Shown: positions 1 to 5,445 of the stretch, piece by piece
Numbering within the stretch: the first letter of the stretch is position 1
Layout: every line of letters begins with the position of its first letter
NCBI GenBank assembly: GCA_035644155.1
Contig: DASQPC010000107.1
Span: forward strand, 1-6,255
Origin: DATIGJ01 sp035644155
GTDB taxonomy: Bacteria > Patescibacteriota > Microgenomatia > Levybacterales > UBA12049
Length of the DNA stretch: 6,255 nt
Direction of reading: 5' to 3'
Notes under the pieces: model-generated
What the model saw: only the letters and a program-made list of their open reading frames with translations
Told to the model about the DNA's origin: nothing
The model's database searches: none
Program-made: the position numbers and the translations under genes

Positions 1-124
1 TTGCTCCGGTGGGAGAGGGTGTCAAAGTAACCGTAGGATTAGTATGTAGAGGTTTCTTATATAACAATATTCCGACCAATAAAACAAAGATAATAACAAC
101 AAAAAAGAGAACGATTTTCTTCAT
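1..124 (-). CDS. N-terminal fragment of a membrane-anchored protein of unknown function (cut by window edge)
   Basis: An open frame of 41 codons runs from ATG at 124 off the left edge. The product begins MKKIVLFFVVIIFVLLVGIL, two lysines followed by about 18 hydrophobic residues, then YKK and a linker rich in Thr, Pro and Ser (TVTLTPSPTG). This is the layout of an uncleaved signal anchor or signal peptide followed by an extracytoplasmic linker. I see no lipobox cysteine in the visible part. There is no Shine-Dalgarno sequence, but a perfect TATAAT lies 11-16 bases upstream of the ATG, which supports a real start with a very short leader. The functional domain lies outside the window, so no function is assigned. 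The alternative is a chance open frame, but the charge-then-hydrophobic pattern makes that less likely. Confidence 0.6.
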   Translation of the reverse strand, partial: MKKIVLFFVVIIFVLLVGILLYKKPLHTNPTVTLTPSPTGA

Positions 125-134
125 GCAGACTTTT

Positions 135-140
135 ATTATA
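135..140 (-). promoter_or_regulatory. Candidate -10 box for the leftward membrane-anchored protein
   Basis: Read on the minus strand, these bases are TATAAT, a perfect sigma-70-type -10 hexamer. Transcription would start around 128, only a few bases before the ATG at 124, giving an almost leaderless message. I find no good -35 match at 16-18 bp spacing and no TG extension, so the call rests on the hexamer and its position. Confidence 0.4.
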
Positions 141-203
141 AAGTAAAAATATGGGAGTTGTGTAAGAGAGATATATATCACTCAATAAAAATATACTAAG
201 ATC

Positions 204-212
204 TGTTATACT
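204..212 (+). promoter_or_regulatory. Extended -10 promoter of the ABC exporter operon
   Basis: TGTTATACT is a TGn extension plus a 5-of-6 match to TATAAT. It predicts transcription starting near 219 and a leader of about 25 bases before the ATG at 245. No -35 box is evident, which is common for extended -10 promoters. The same core, as ATCTGTTATACTA, appears upstream of the VOC gene on the other strand, and a TATAAT version lies upstream of the oxidoreductase. Confidence 0.5.
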
Positions 213-244
213 AAATATCTCCGATTACTTTCGTTAAGAAATTT

Positions 245-1990
245 ATGAAGCAAGAGAAAGTTGCTGTTAATACCAAAAAACCAAATATGTTTGCAATGGT
301 TTTTGCCTATAAGAAATTTGTGGGGCTTCTTATCCTTTTTACCATTTTGGCAAACTTTATCGGTCTTCTTGCTCCTAAAATTATCGCACAGGGGATTGAT
401 TCATACACCAAGGGAATATTTGTTACACAAAATCTTCTTATCTCATTTTCTCTTGTTACTCTTTTTGTTTTCATCTTTACTTACATGCAAAGTATTATTC
501 AGACGTATGCGTCTGAAATTGTCGCTCGTGATTTGCGCGCAAAACTTGCTGAAAAAATTTCGAAGCAAAGCTACGCATTTGTCATGAGGACAACACCCGC
601 CAAACTGCTTACCAATCTTACCTCTGACGTAGACGCGGTAAAAATGTTTGTCGCACAGGCCATCGGTACACTTATTGCTTCAACCTGTCTGATTCTTGGG
701 GCGAGTGTCCTCCTTCTTGTTACGAACTGGCAGCTTGGTTTGGCAGTGCTTGTTATTGTTCCAGTTATTGGAGGAACTTTTTTTGTAATACTTGGAAAGA
801 TTAGAAAACTTTTTGGAGAGACACAAAAAACAATTGACTGGCTGAATAAAGTAATTAATGAAAGTATTTTGGGAGCTGCATTGATCCGTGTTCTTAATTC
901 TCAAAAACATGAGTATGACAAATTTGTGAAAGCGAATTCCAACGCAAAAAATATCGGGCTTCAGATCCTCAGTTATTTTTCCATTCTTGTTCCGATTATC
1001 ACTTTTGTAGCGAGTCTTGCAACGCTGGTTATCCTCGCACTTGGAGGCCATTTTGTGATAATAGGGAGTATGTCGCTTGGAGATATCGCAGCTTTTAATA
1101 GTTATGTTGGTATTCTTATTTTCCCCATTATCATGATTGGATTTATGAGCGGTGTTATTTCCAGATCATCTGCCTCATATGAGCGTATTGCCGCAGTATT
1201 ATCAGAAGAGCAGAAAGAGCCTTTTGGGACGATTCCTGCTGATTTTAGCGGAGCGATTGCGCTTGCCCATGTGACGTTGCGTTTTGGAGAGAAACAAGCT
1301 TTAAAAGATATAAATCTGCAAATAAAGCCCGGTACCAAAACCGCAATTGTCGGTCCAACAGCAGCCGGGAAAACGCAATTATTGTATATTCTCAATGGTT
1401 TAGTCCAACCTGACGAAGGAGAGATTCTCTATACTGGTACTGCGCTTACGCAGTTAGATAAGGAGTCATTTCATAAACAAGTAGGATTTGTTTTTCAAGA
1501 CAGTATTATTTTTAATATAACAATCCGAGAAAATATTGCCTTTTCCGAAAATATTGCAGAGCAGGATTTAGAAAAGGCGATTAAAACTGCGGAGTTAACT
1601 GATTTTATCGAGTCTCTTTCCAAGAAATTAGAAACCGTTGTTTCTGAGCGTGGGACAAGTTTGTCAGGGGGACAAAAGCAACGTATTATGCTTGCGCGAG
1701 CGCTGGCTCTCAATCCAAAAGTGTTGCTGTTGGATGATTTTACCGCGCGGGTGGATACCAATACCGAAAAAAAGATTTTAGCCAATGTGGCAAAGCACTA
1801 TCCTGATTTAACGCTCATCTCTGTGACACAAAAAATTGAATCGATTATTGATTATGATCAATGTATTTTGCTTATGGAAGGAGAAGTTATAGCAGTTGGT
1901 ACGCATAAACAACTTTTGAAAACATCACCTGAATATGTTCAGTTATATGAATCGCAACAGAGCACCAGTCATTATGAAGTACAAGCTTAA
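245..1990 (+). CDS. ABC exporter half-transporter, subunit with degenerate catalytic site (TMD-NBD fusion)
   Basis: This 581-residue protein is a fused membrane domain (about residues 20-315, several hydrophobic helices) and ATPase domain (about 335-575), the usual size for a type IV (ABCB/MsbA-like) exporter half. Walker A is GPTAAGKT (370-377), the Q-loop glutamine is Q418, the signature is a canonical LSGGQ (473-477), Walker B is VLLLD ending at D497, and the D-loop is ARVD (501-504). Two catalytic positions are altered: the glutamate after Walker B is D498, and the H-loop histidine is Q529 (VTQK). These changes mark the degenerate half of a heterodimeric exporter such as TM287, LmrC or BmrC. 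Its partner is the next gene, which overlaps its 3' end by 17 bases. The start has no clear ribosome binding site. The substrate cannot be read from sequence; drugs, lipids and peptides are all possible. Confidence 0.93.
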   Translation: MKQEKVAVNTKKPNMFAMVFAYKKFVGLLILFTILANFIGLLAPKIIAQGIDSYTKGIFVTQNLLISFSLVTLFVFIFTYMQSIIQTYASEIVARDLRAKLAEKISKQSYAFVMRTTPAKLLTNLTSDVDAVKMFVAQAIGTLIASTCLILGASVLLLVTNWQLGLAVLVIVPVIGGTFFVILGKIRKLFGETQKTIDWLNKVINESILGAALIRVLNSQKHEYDKFVKANSNAKNIGLQILSYFSILVPIITFVASLATLVILALGGHFVIIGSMSLGDIAAFNSYVGILIFPIIMIGFMSGVISRSSASYERIAAVLSEEQKEPFGTIPADFSGAIALAHVTLRFGEKQALKDINLQIKPGTKTAIVGPTAAGKTQLLYILNGLVQPDEGEILYTGTALTQLDKESFHKQVGFVFQDSIIFNITIRENIAFSENIAEQDLEKAIKTAELTDFIESLSKKLETVVSERGTSLSGGQKQRIMLARALALNPKVLLLDDFTARVDTNTEKKILANVAKHYPDLTLISVTQKIESIIDYDQCILLMEGEVIAVGTHKQLLKTSPEYVQLYESQQSTSHYEVQA

Positions 1991-3716
1991 TACAGAAAAT
2001 ACAACAACATTCGCGGCGATTAAAAAATTTATGCCGATTTTGCGCGGTGAACAGAAAAATATGCTGTCTGCGCTTTTTGCGCTTTTGATCAATACAGTTG
2101 TCTCATTAGTCGCGCCTATTATTTTCGGTATTACAATCGATACATCCATTCAACATAAAGAATATTCAGGAGTCATTACTGCCTCAATCATGCTTTTTGT
2201 CTTATTCTTTATTGGTTTTGTCGCAAGTTATTTCCAAACAAAACTTATGGGAGCCGTAGGGCAACGTCTGCTATTTAAACTGAGAAATGAAATTTTTGTC
2301 AAATTGCAAGAATTGCCGGTGGCATTCTTCAATCAAAACAAAGCAGGAGACCTGATTTCGCGTATCAATAACGATACTGATAAACTCAATCAATTTTTTT
2401 CACAAGCATTAATGCAATTTGTCGGAAGTCTTTTTATGATGATTGGTGCTGCGATATTTATTTTGGCGTTGGATATACGTTTGGGAGCAGCAGCGCTTGC
2501 ACCCGCAGTACTTGTTATTATTTTTACACAAATTATTTCTCCGTGGATTAAGAAAAAAAATGCTGTTAATTTACAAGCAGTAGGAGGAATGAGTGCTGAG
2601 ATTCAGGAGAGTCTTGATAATTTCAAAGTCGTGGTCGCATTTAACAGACGAGATTATTTCAGAAAGCGGTTTCAAAGTGTCAATCATGCGAATTATCGCA
2701 GTGCCATTATGGCAGGGATAGCTAATACAATTTTTACTCCTGTCTATGGTTTGGCTTCCAATATTGCACAGATTGTTGTGTTGTTTTATGGCATTTATCT
2801 TATTTCGCAAAATCAGTTTACCGTTGGATTTTTGATCAGTTATTTTGTCTATCTTACGCGCTTTTATGATCCGATACGACAAATTGCCGGCATTTGGTCT
2901 AATTTTCAGGTAGCTCTTGCTGGGTGGGATAGAATTTCAGCTGTTTTGGCATTGTCATCTGATTTGCCTGTTCTCCCAAAAGACGAGGGCATAGCGCATG
3001 CAGGGGTACTGACATTTCGTGAGGTGTCATTTGGTTATGAGGGGAAAGACGTGCTAAAGAAGATCAGTTTTACTCTTGAAAAAGGCAAAACGTATGCTTT
3101 GGTAGGACCAACCGGTGGAGGAAAAACGACAACTGCATCTCTGATGGCGCGTCTCTATGATCCAATAAGTGGAGAAGTACTGCTTGATGGGAGAGGCATG
3201 AGATCGTATGAGACAGACGAACGAACCCAAAAAATAGGCTTTATTCTGCAGGAGCCGTTTCTTTTTACCGGAACAGTGAAAGAAAATATTTTATATGGTA
3301 ATGAAAAATACATGAAGTATTCCGACAAAGAATTGGTTGAGGTTATTAAAGAGCATGGTCTTTCTGAAATGCTTAAGCGGTTTGATCAAGGTTTGGAAAC
3401 GCAAGTGACGAGTCATGGCGAAACCATTAGTCTTGGTCAACGGCAACTGATTGCTTTTGTGCGGGCAATTTTACGAAAGCCTGAGCTCCTTATTCTGGAT
3501 GAAGCAACTGCCAATATCGATACTGTGACTGAAAAATTGCTTGGAGTGATCTTGGATAAATTACCCAAGCAAACGACCAAAGTGATTATCGCTCATCGAC
3601 TGAATACGATTGAAAATGCTGATGAAATTTTCTTCGTTAATGCGGGAAAAATTGTTCAGGCAGGTTCTTTTAAACACGCAATGAGTTTGTTGTTGGAAGG
3701 AAAAAGAGAAAGCTAG
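1974..3716 (+). CDS. ABC exporter half-transporter, catalytically competent partner with altered signature (TMD-NBD fusion)
   Basis: With the ATG at 1974 the protein has 580 residues, almost equal to its partner. Membrane helices lie within about residues 30-325 and the ATPase domain within about 345-575. Walker A is GPTGGGKT (378-385), Q-loop Q426, Walker B LLILD ending at D509, catalytic E510, D-loop ANID and H-loop H541 (IAHR), all intact. The signature is ISLGQ (485-489), so the central glycine of LSGGQ is leucine, and the preceding X-loop reads TSHG rather than the usual ERG. In the dimer this altered signature faces the degenerate Walker motifs of the first subunit, while the first subunit's LSGGQ completes the competent site here. 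The start lies inside the upstream gene, implying translational coupling. ATGs at 1935 and 1947 are possible but give longer overlaps and atypical N-terminal extensions; none has a clear ribosome binding site. Confidence 0.93.
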   Translation: MKYKLNTENTTTFAAIKKFMPILRGEQKNMLSALFALLINTVVSLVAPIIFGITIDTSIQHKEYSGVITASIMLFVLFFIGFVASYFQTKLMGAVGQRLLFKLRNEIFVKLQELPVAFFNQNKAGDLISRINNDTDKLNQFFSQALMQFVGSLFMMIGAAIFILALDIRLGAAALAPAVLVIIFTQIISPWIKKKNAVNLQAVGGMSAEIQESLDNFKVVVAFNRRDYFRKRFQSVNHANYRSAIMAGIANTIFTPVYGLASNIAQIVVLFYGIYLISQNQFTVGFLISYFVYLTRFYDPIRQIAGIWSNFQVALAGWDRISAVLALSSDLPVLPKDEGIAHAGVLTFREVSFGYEGKDVLKKISFTLEKGKTYALVGPTGGGKTTTASLMARLYDPISGEVLLDGRGMRSYETDERTQKIGFILQEPFLFTGTVKENILYGNEKYMKYSDKELVEVIKEHGLSEMLKRFDQGLETQVTSHGETISLGQRQLIAFVRAILRKPELLILDEATANIDTVTEKLLGVILDKLPKQTTKVIIAHRLNTIENADEIFFVNAGKIVQAGSFKHAMSLLLEGKRES

Positions 3717-3729
3717 GAATTATTCTCTT
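3704..3729 (-). terminator. Weak candidate intrinsic terminator between convergent genes
   Basis: AAGAGAA (3704-3710) and TTCTCTT (3723-3729) form a 7-bp inverted repeat with a 12-base loop. The repeat spans the 3-base gap between the stop codons of the second ABC gene and the VOC gene. On the minus strand the stem runs into a short T tract (TTCTCTTTTT), as expected for termination of the VOC transcript. The stem is poor in GC, so the call is tentative. On the plus strand there is no T tract. Confidence 0.3.
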
Positions 3730-4142
3730 GGAGAAGGTTGGAGCATGCCGACATGATTGCCTTCTGAATCTTCAAAAGAAATATAGCGGCCAATACCTGG
3801 GATATCATCAATTTTTCCAGGACCTGATGCACCGCCAAGGATTTTGCCGCCTGCTTCTTCGACAGCTTTCATAGCTTCTTCTAAGTTATCAACCGAAATT
3901 ACTAAATGTGGCATGTTAAAGTCTTCCTCTTCTTTATAGTCAAAAAATCCACCATTGATTGCTCCTGGTGTTTTTACCATATTGTTTGCATCAGTTTCTG
4001 TAGTTTGGGCCAGGAGGTAATTACCCATCTCAGAGCCCAATTGATCCATCTGCCACCCAAAAACTTTTGAGTAAAAATCAGAGACTCTTTTTTTGTCTTT
4101 AGCCGGCATTTCAAAATGTACAACCGGATCCATCTTCGCCAT
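3720..4142 (-). CDS. VOC superfamily protein (glyoxalase/bleomycin-resistance fold)
   Basis: The protein has 140 residues when started at the ATG at 4142 and is presumably cytoplasmic. It opens with MAKMDPVVHFEMP, followed by a helix with SDFYSKVFGW (21-30), a hallmark of VOC proteins in which a strand carrying a possible metal ligand (H9) precedes an FY..VFGW helix. A second repeat shows MPHLVISVDN (H79) and ends with GRYISFEDSEGN, where E124 falls at the usual third ligand position. This suggests a divalent-metal-binding betaalphabetabetabeta fold; the substrate is unknown and a glyoxalase I role is not implied. The frame is open upstream to an ATG at 4184, but the promoter at 4149-4157 lies inside that extension and the extra 14 residues look unlike a VOC N-terminus, so 4142 is preferred. 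No ribosome binding site is seen. It converges on the exporter operon. Confidence 0.85.
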   Translation of the reverse strand: MAKMDPVVHFEMPAKDKKRVSDFYSKVFGWQMDQLGSEMGNYLLAQTTETDANNMVKTPGAINGGFFDYKEEEDFNMPHLVISVDNLEEAMKAVEEAGGKILGGASGPGKIDDIPGIGRYISFEDSEGNHVGMLQPSPRE

Positions 4143-4148
4143 AAAAAT

Positions 4149-4157
4149 AGTATAACA
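4149..4157 (-). promoter_or_regulatory. Extended -10 promoter of the VOC gene, predicting a leaderless mRNA
   Basis: On the minus strand this reads TGTTATACT. The last base of the -10 box is at 4149, so the expected start, about 7 bases on, falls at or beside the A of the ATG at 4142. There is no Shine-Dalgarno sequence between them, consistent with leaderless translation. No convincing -35 box is present. Confidence 0.5.
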
Positions 4158-4201
4158 GATATATTTTGAAAAATAAATACTCATTCGTTTTTTCTGATTC
4201 C

Positions 4202-4214
4202 ATGAAAAAGATTC
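4202..4214 (+). repeat. Left subterminal inverted repeat of the IS
   Basis: ATGAAAAAGATTC is the exact reverse complement of 5383-5395. Similarity fades on the inner side (TCACCTGG here against ACTTGCAC on the other arm). It lies 57 bases before the transposase start. Confidence 0.7.
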
Positions 4215-4267
4215 TCACCTGGTAAACTACCAGAATTGTCATGTAAGACAAGGACTGGGGGTGAGAA
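4212..4267 (+). promoter_or_regulatory. Structured leader covering the transposase ribosome binding site
   Basis: TTCTCACC (4212-4219) is the exact reverse complement of GGTGAGAA (4260-4267). Inside this 8-bp stem are two hairpins: CTGGTA-AAC-TACCAG (4219-4233) and TTGTC-ATGTAA-GACAA (4236-4251). The right arm contains the transposase's Shine-Dalgarno region (GGGGGTGAG, ending 6 bases before the ATG at 4271). Folding would therefore hide the ribosome binding site and lower transposase translation. The first hairpin and the outer stem compete for C4219. The structure could instead act at the DNA level as a transposase or recombination site. Confidence 0.5.
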
Positions 4268-4270
4268 ATT

Positions 4271-5257
4271 ATGGAGAGAAACTTTGTAGGAATAGATTTA
4301 CATAAAGAATTTTTTGTAGCGGTAGCACAAGACAGTCAAGGAAACCAATTGTTCAAAGAGCGCTACAATTGCACAGAAGAAGCAGTTACCCTGCTTGTTT
4401 CACGTTTTGCTCATCCTCAATCTGTTGTAGTTGAAGCAGGAGGAAATTGGATGTGGTTTGTGCGACTACTTGAGAAGCAAAATTGCAAGGTACAACTTGC
4501 CCATCCATTTCGAGTCAAAGCCATAGCCAGTGCCAGAATCAAGACAGACAGTATTGACGCAAAAACATTGTGTGATCTGCTTCGTGCTGATTTAATTCCT
4601 CAATCATACATTGCCCCAGACACAATTCTTGATAATCGTGAGTTAGCACGAGCGAGGATATCGTTGGTTCATGATCAAACAATGACCAAAAACAGAGTCA
4701 GTGCCATTATGAGAAAAGATAATCTGCGATTTCAGGGCAAAGATACGTTTGGGGTCAAAGGAAGAAAGTGGCTTACTGAACAGGAAGTATCACAAACAAA
4801 ACGAGAAGTAATCAGGTGGTATCTTGGGAGACTTGATGATTTGAAGGGAACAATTGTATTGGTTGATCGTGCAATCAAACAAAGAAGCAGTAGCTTCCCA
4901 GAAGTCAAATTGCTTCAAACCATTCCTGGCATCGGGATAACTACTGCTTTCCTGTTGGTGAGTGAAATTGGGACTGTTACCAGATTTCCCAATGCAAAGA
5001 AATTCACCAGCTACTTTGGTATGGTACCACGACTTTCTCAATCAGGCAACCATGCCTACTATGGCAGGATAACCAAACTTGGGAATCCATACATCAGGTG
5101 GGCATTGGTACAAACAGCTCACCGAATGGTACGAATCAACAAGAAGCATAAAGGATTTGTTGACAAACTTGCTGTAAAACATGGGAGGAAGAAAGCCTTG
5201 CGGTCTATCCCGCTATTATACCTGAGAAATCCTAACGGATATTCTCGCTTGCTCTGA
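4271..5257 (+). CDS. IS110-family DEDD transposase
   Basis: The product has 328 residues. The N-terminal RuvC-like domain begins VGIDLHK with D9, followed by E55 (VVVEAGGN) and D93/D96 (KTDSIDAK), giving the DEDD catalytic set. After a helical middle region, the C-terminal transposase domain starts with a helix-hairpin-helix-like LLQTIPGIGITTAFLLVSEI (214-233) and contains SQSGN (256-260) and GRITKLGNPYIRWAL (265-279), including S258, the expected nucleophile serine of this family. These recombinases work with a guide RNA. The start has a strong Shine-Dalgarno (GGGGGTGAG), unlike the neighbouring host genes. The C-terminus is odd: after HKGFVDKLAVKHGRKKAL the usual basic/hydrophobic helix (ARKLL-like) is missing and the last 18 residues are encoded inside the structured right end. 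This may be natural overlap with the guide RNA or a small deletion. Confidence 0.93.
   Translation: MERNFVGIDLHKEFFVAVAQDSQGNQLFKERYNCTEEAVTLLVSRFAHPQSVVVEAGGNWMWFVRLLEKQNCKVQLAHPFRVKAIASARIKTDSIDAKTLCDLLRADLIPQSYIAPDTILDNRELARARISLVHDQTMTKNRVSAIMRKDNLRFQGKDTFGVKGRKWLTEQEVSQTKREVIRWYLGRLDDLKGTIVLVDRAIKQRSSSFPEVKLLQTIPGIGITTAFLLVSEIGTVTRFPNAKKFTSYFGMVPRLSQSGNHAYYGRITKLGNPYIRWALVQTAHRMVRINKKHKGFVDKLAVKHGRKKALRSIPLLYLRNPNGYSRLL
5214..5219 (+). promoter_or_regulatory. Possible -10 box for the right-end non-coding RNA
   Basis: TATTAT matches 5 of 6 bases of TATAAT and lies inside the 3' end of the transposase gene. Transcription would begin about 5224-5226, at the first base of the 9-bp hairpin at 5224-5246. 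No -35 box is seen at proper spacing. The RNA could equally be processed from the transposase transcript. Confidence 0.25.
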
Positions 5258-5382
5258 ATGGGAAGACCTCTAAGGCGCTGATTGGCAGTGAATCAAATCA
5301 TGTGTTGTAAATGCACGAATAGATGCCTACTGATATTAGGACATCCCATCTCTTTGAAAAGATGGTACAATGTCGTGCAAGT
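5224..5382 (+). ncRNA. Putative IS1111-type guide (bridge/seek) RNA
   Basis: This right-end region is packed with mutually compatible stems. SL1: GAGAAATCC/GGATATTCTC (5224-5246), 9 bp with one bulged A and a TAAC loop. SL2: TGATT/AATCA (5279-5295), 7-base loop. A 7-bp stem TGCACGA (5312-5318)/TCGTGCA (5373-5379) encloses SL3, GATGCCTA/TAGGACATC (5322-5345), 8 bp with one bulged A, directly abutting SL4, CCATCT/AGATGG (5346-5365). A further 9-bp stem with one bulge, 5202-5211 with 5260-5268, would enclose SL1. IS1111-group elements carry their guide RNA at this position, and the size (about 160-180 bases) fits. Exact ends, strand and guide loops are inferred; the pairing is directly visible. 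Confidence 0.5.
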
Positions 5383-5395
5383 GAATCTTTTTCAT
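5383..5395 (-). repeat. Right subterminal inverted repeat of the IS
   Basis: GAATCTTTTTCAT is the exact reverse complement of 4202-4214. It directly follows the structured non-coding region and ends 3 bases before the extended -10 promoter of the downstream gene. Confidence 0.7.
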
Positions 5396-5398
5396 AGA

Positions 5399-5407
5399 TG
5401 TTATAAT
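5399..5407 (+). promoter_or_regulatory. Extended -10 promoter of the oxidoreductase gene, at the IS border
   Basis: TGTTATAAT is a TGn extension plus a perfect TATAAT. It predicts transcription from about 5414 and a leader of about 32 bases before the ATG at 5446. No -35 box is apparent; the region where one would lie is inside the IS right end. The insertion has therefore replaced whatever upstream promoter DNA originally existed, while the -10 element itself is at or just outside the IS end. Confidence 0.55.
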
Positions 5408-5445
5408 TACCTCATCATTCGGCTTTTGCTCAGGACAAATGAACT

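Larger units (their letters stand above)
4202..5395 (+). mobile_element. IS110-family insertion sequence, IS1111-like architecture (ends approximate)
   Basis: The element is about 1.2 kb and is delimited by a 13-bp inverted repeat at 4202-4214 and 5383-5395. Between them are a short left end (about 56 bases before the transposase), a DEDD transposase gene, and a long structured non-coding right end. IS110-group elements usually lack terminal inverted repeats and carry the guide RNA upstream. IS1111-group elements carry subterminal inverted repeats and the guide RNA downstream, which fits this arrangement. True ends probably lie a few bases outside each repeat, and no target duplication is expected for this family. 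The element separates the divergent VOC and oxidoreductase genes. Confidence 0.75.

Noticed and set aside
680..1051. Open frames antisense to or out of frame with the ABC, transposase and oxidoreductase genes (for example 680-1051, 1102-1395, 2571-2882, 4790-5041, 5651-5896, 5893-6123 on the minus strand, and 261-587 on the plus strand)
   Set aside because: All lie within well-supported genes, and their translations show no recognisable domains.
1935..1973. Longer start for the second ABC subunit (ATG at 1935 or 1947)
   Set aside because: These give overlaps of 56 or 44 bases with the first gene and N-terminal extensions unlike the family. The ATG at 1974 gives 580 residues, matching the partner. 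None has a clear ribosome binding site, so this is a preference rather than proof.
4143..4184. 14-residue N-terminal extension of the VOC protein from ATG at 4184
   Set aside because: The extension contains the extended -10 promoter and has no VOC-like features.
4194..4199. CTGATT in the left flank also present in the right-end RNA (5278-5283), as a possible target guide match
   Set aside because: A six-base match between a flank and a region this long is expected fairly often by chance, and the right flank offers no matching half.
5160..5165. Perfect TTGACA -35 hexamer inside the transposase gene
   Set aside because: No -10 box lies 16-19 bases downstream. The next TATTAT is 48 bases away, so this is likely coincidence.
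5258..5349. ATGGGA (5258-5263) pairing with TCCCAT (5344-5349) across the right end
   Set aside because: It is incompatible with three stronger stems (5202-5211/5260-5268, 5322-5345 and 5346-5365). It could be an alternative conformation but is less favoured.
5439..5441. ATG at 5439 as start for the oxidoreductase
   Set aside because: It is in a different frame and does not encode the Rossmann motif; the ATG at 5446 does.
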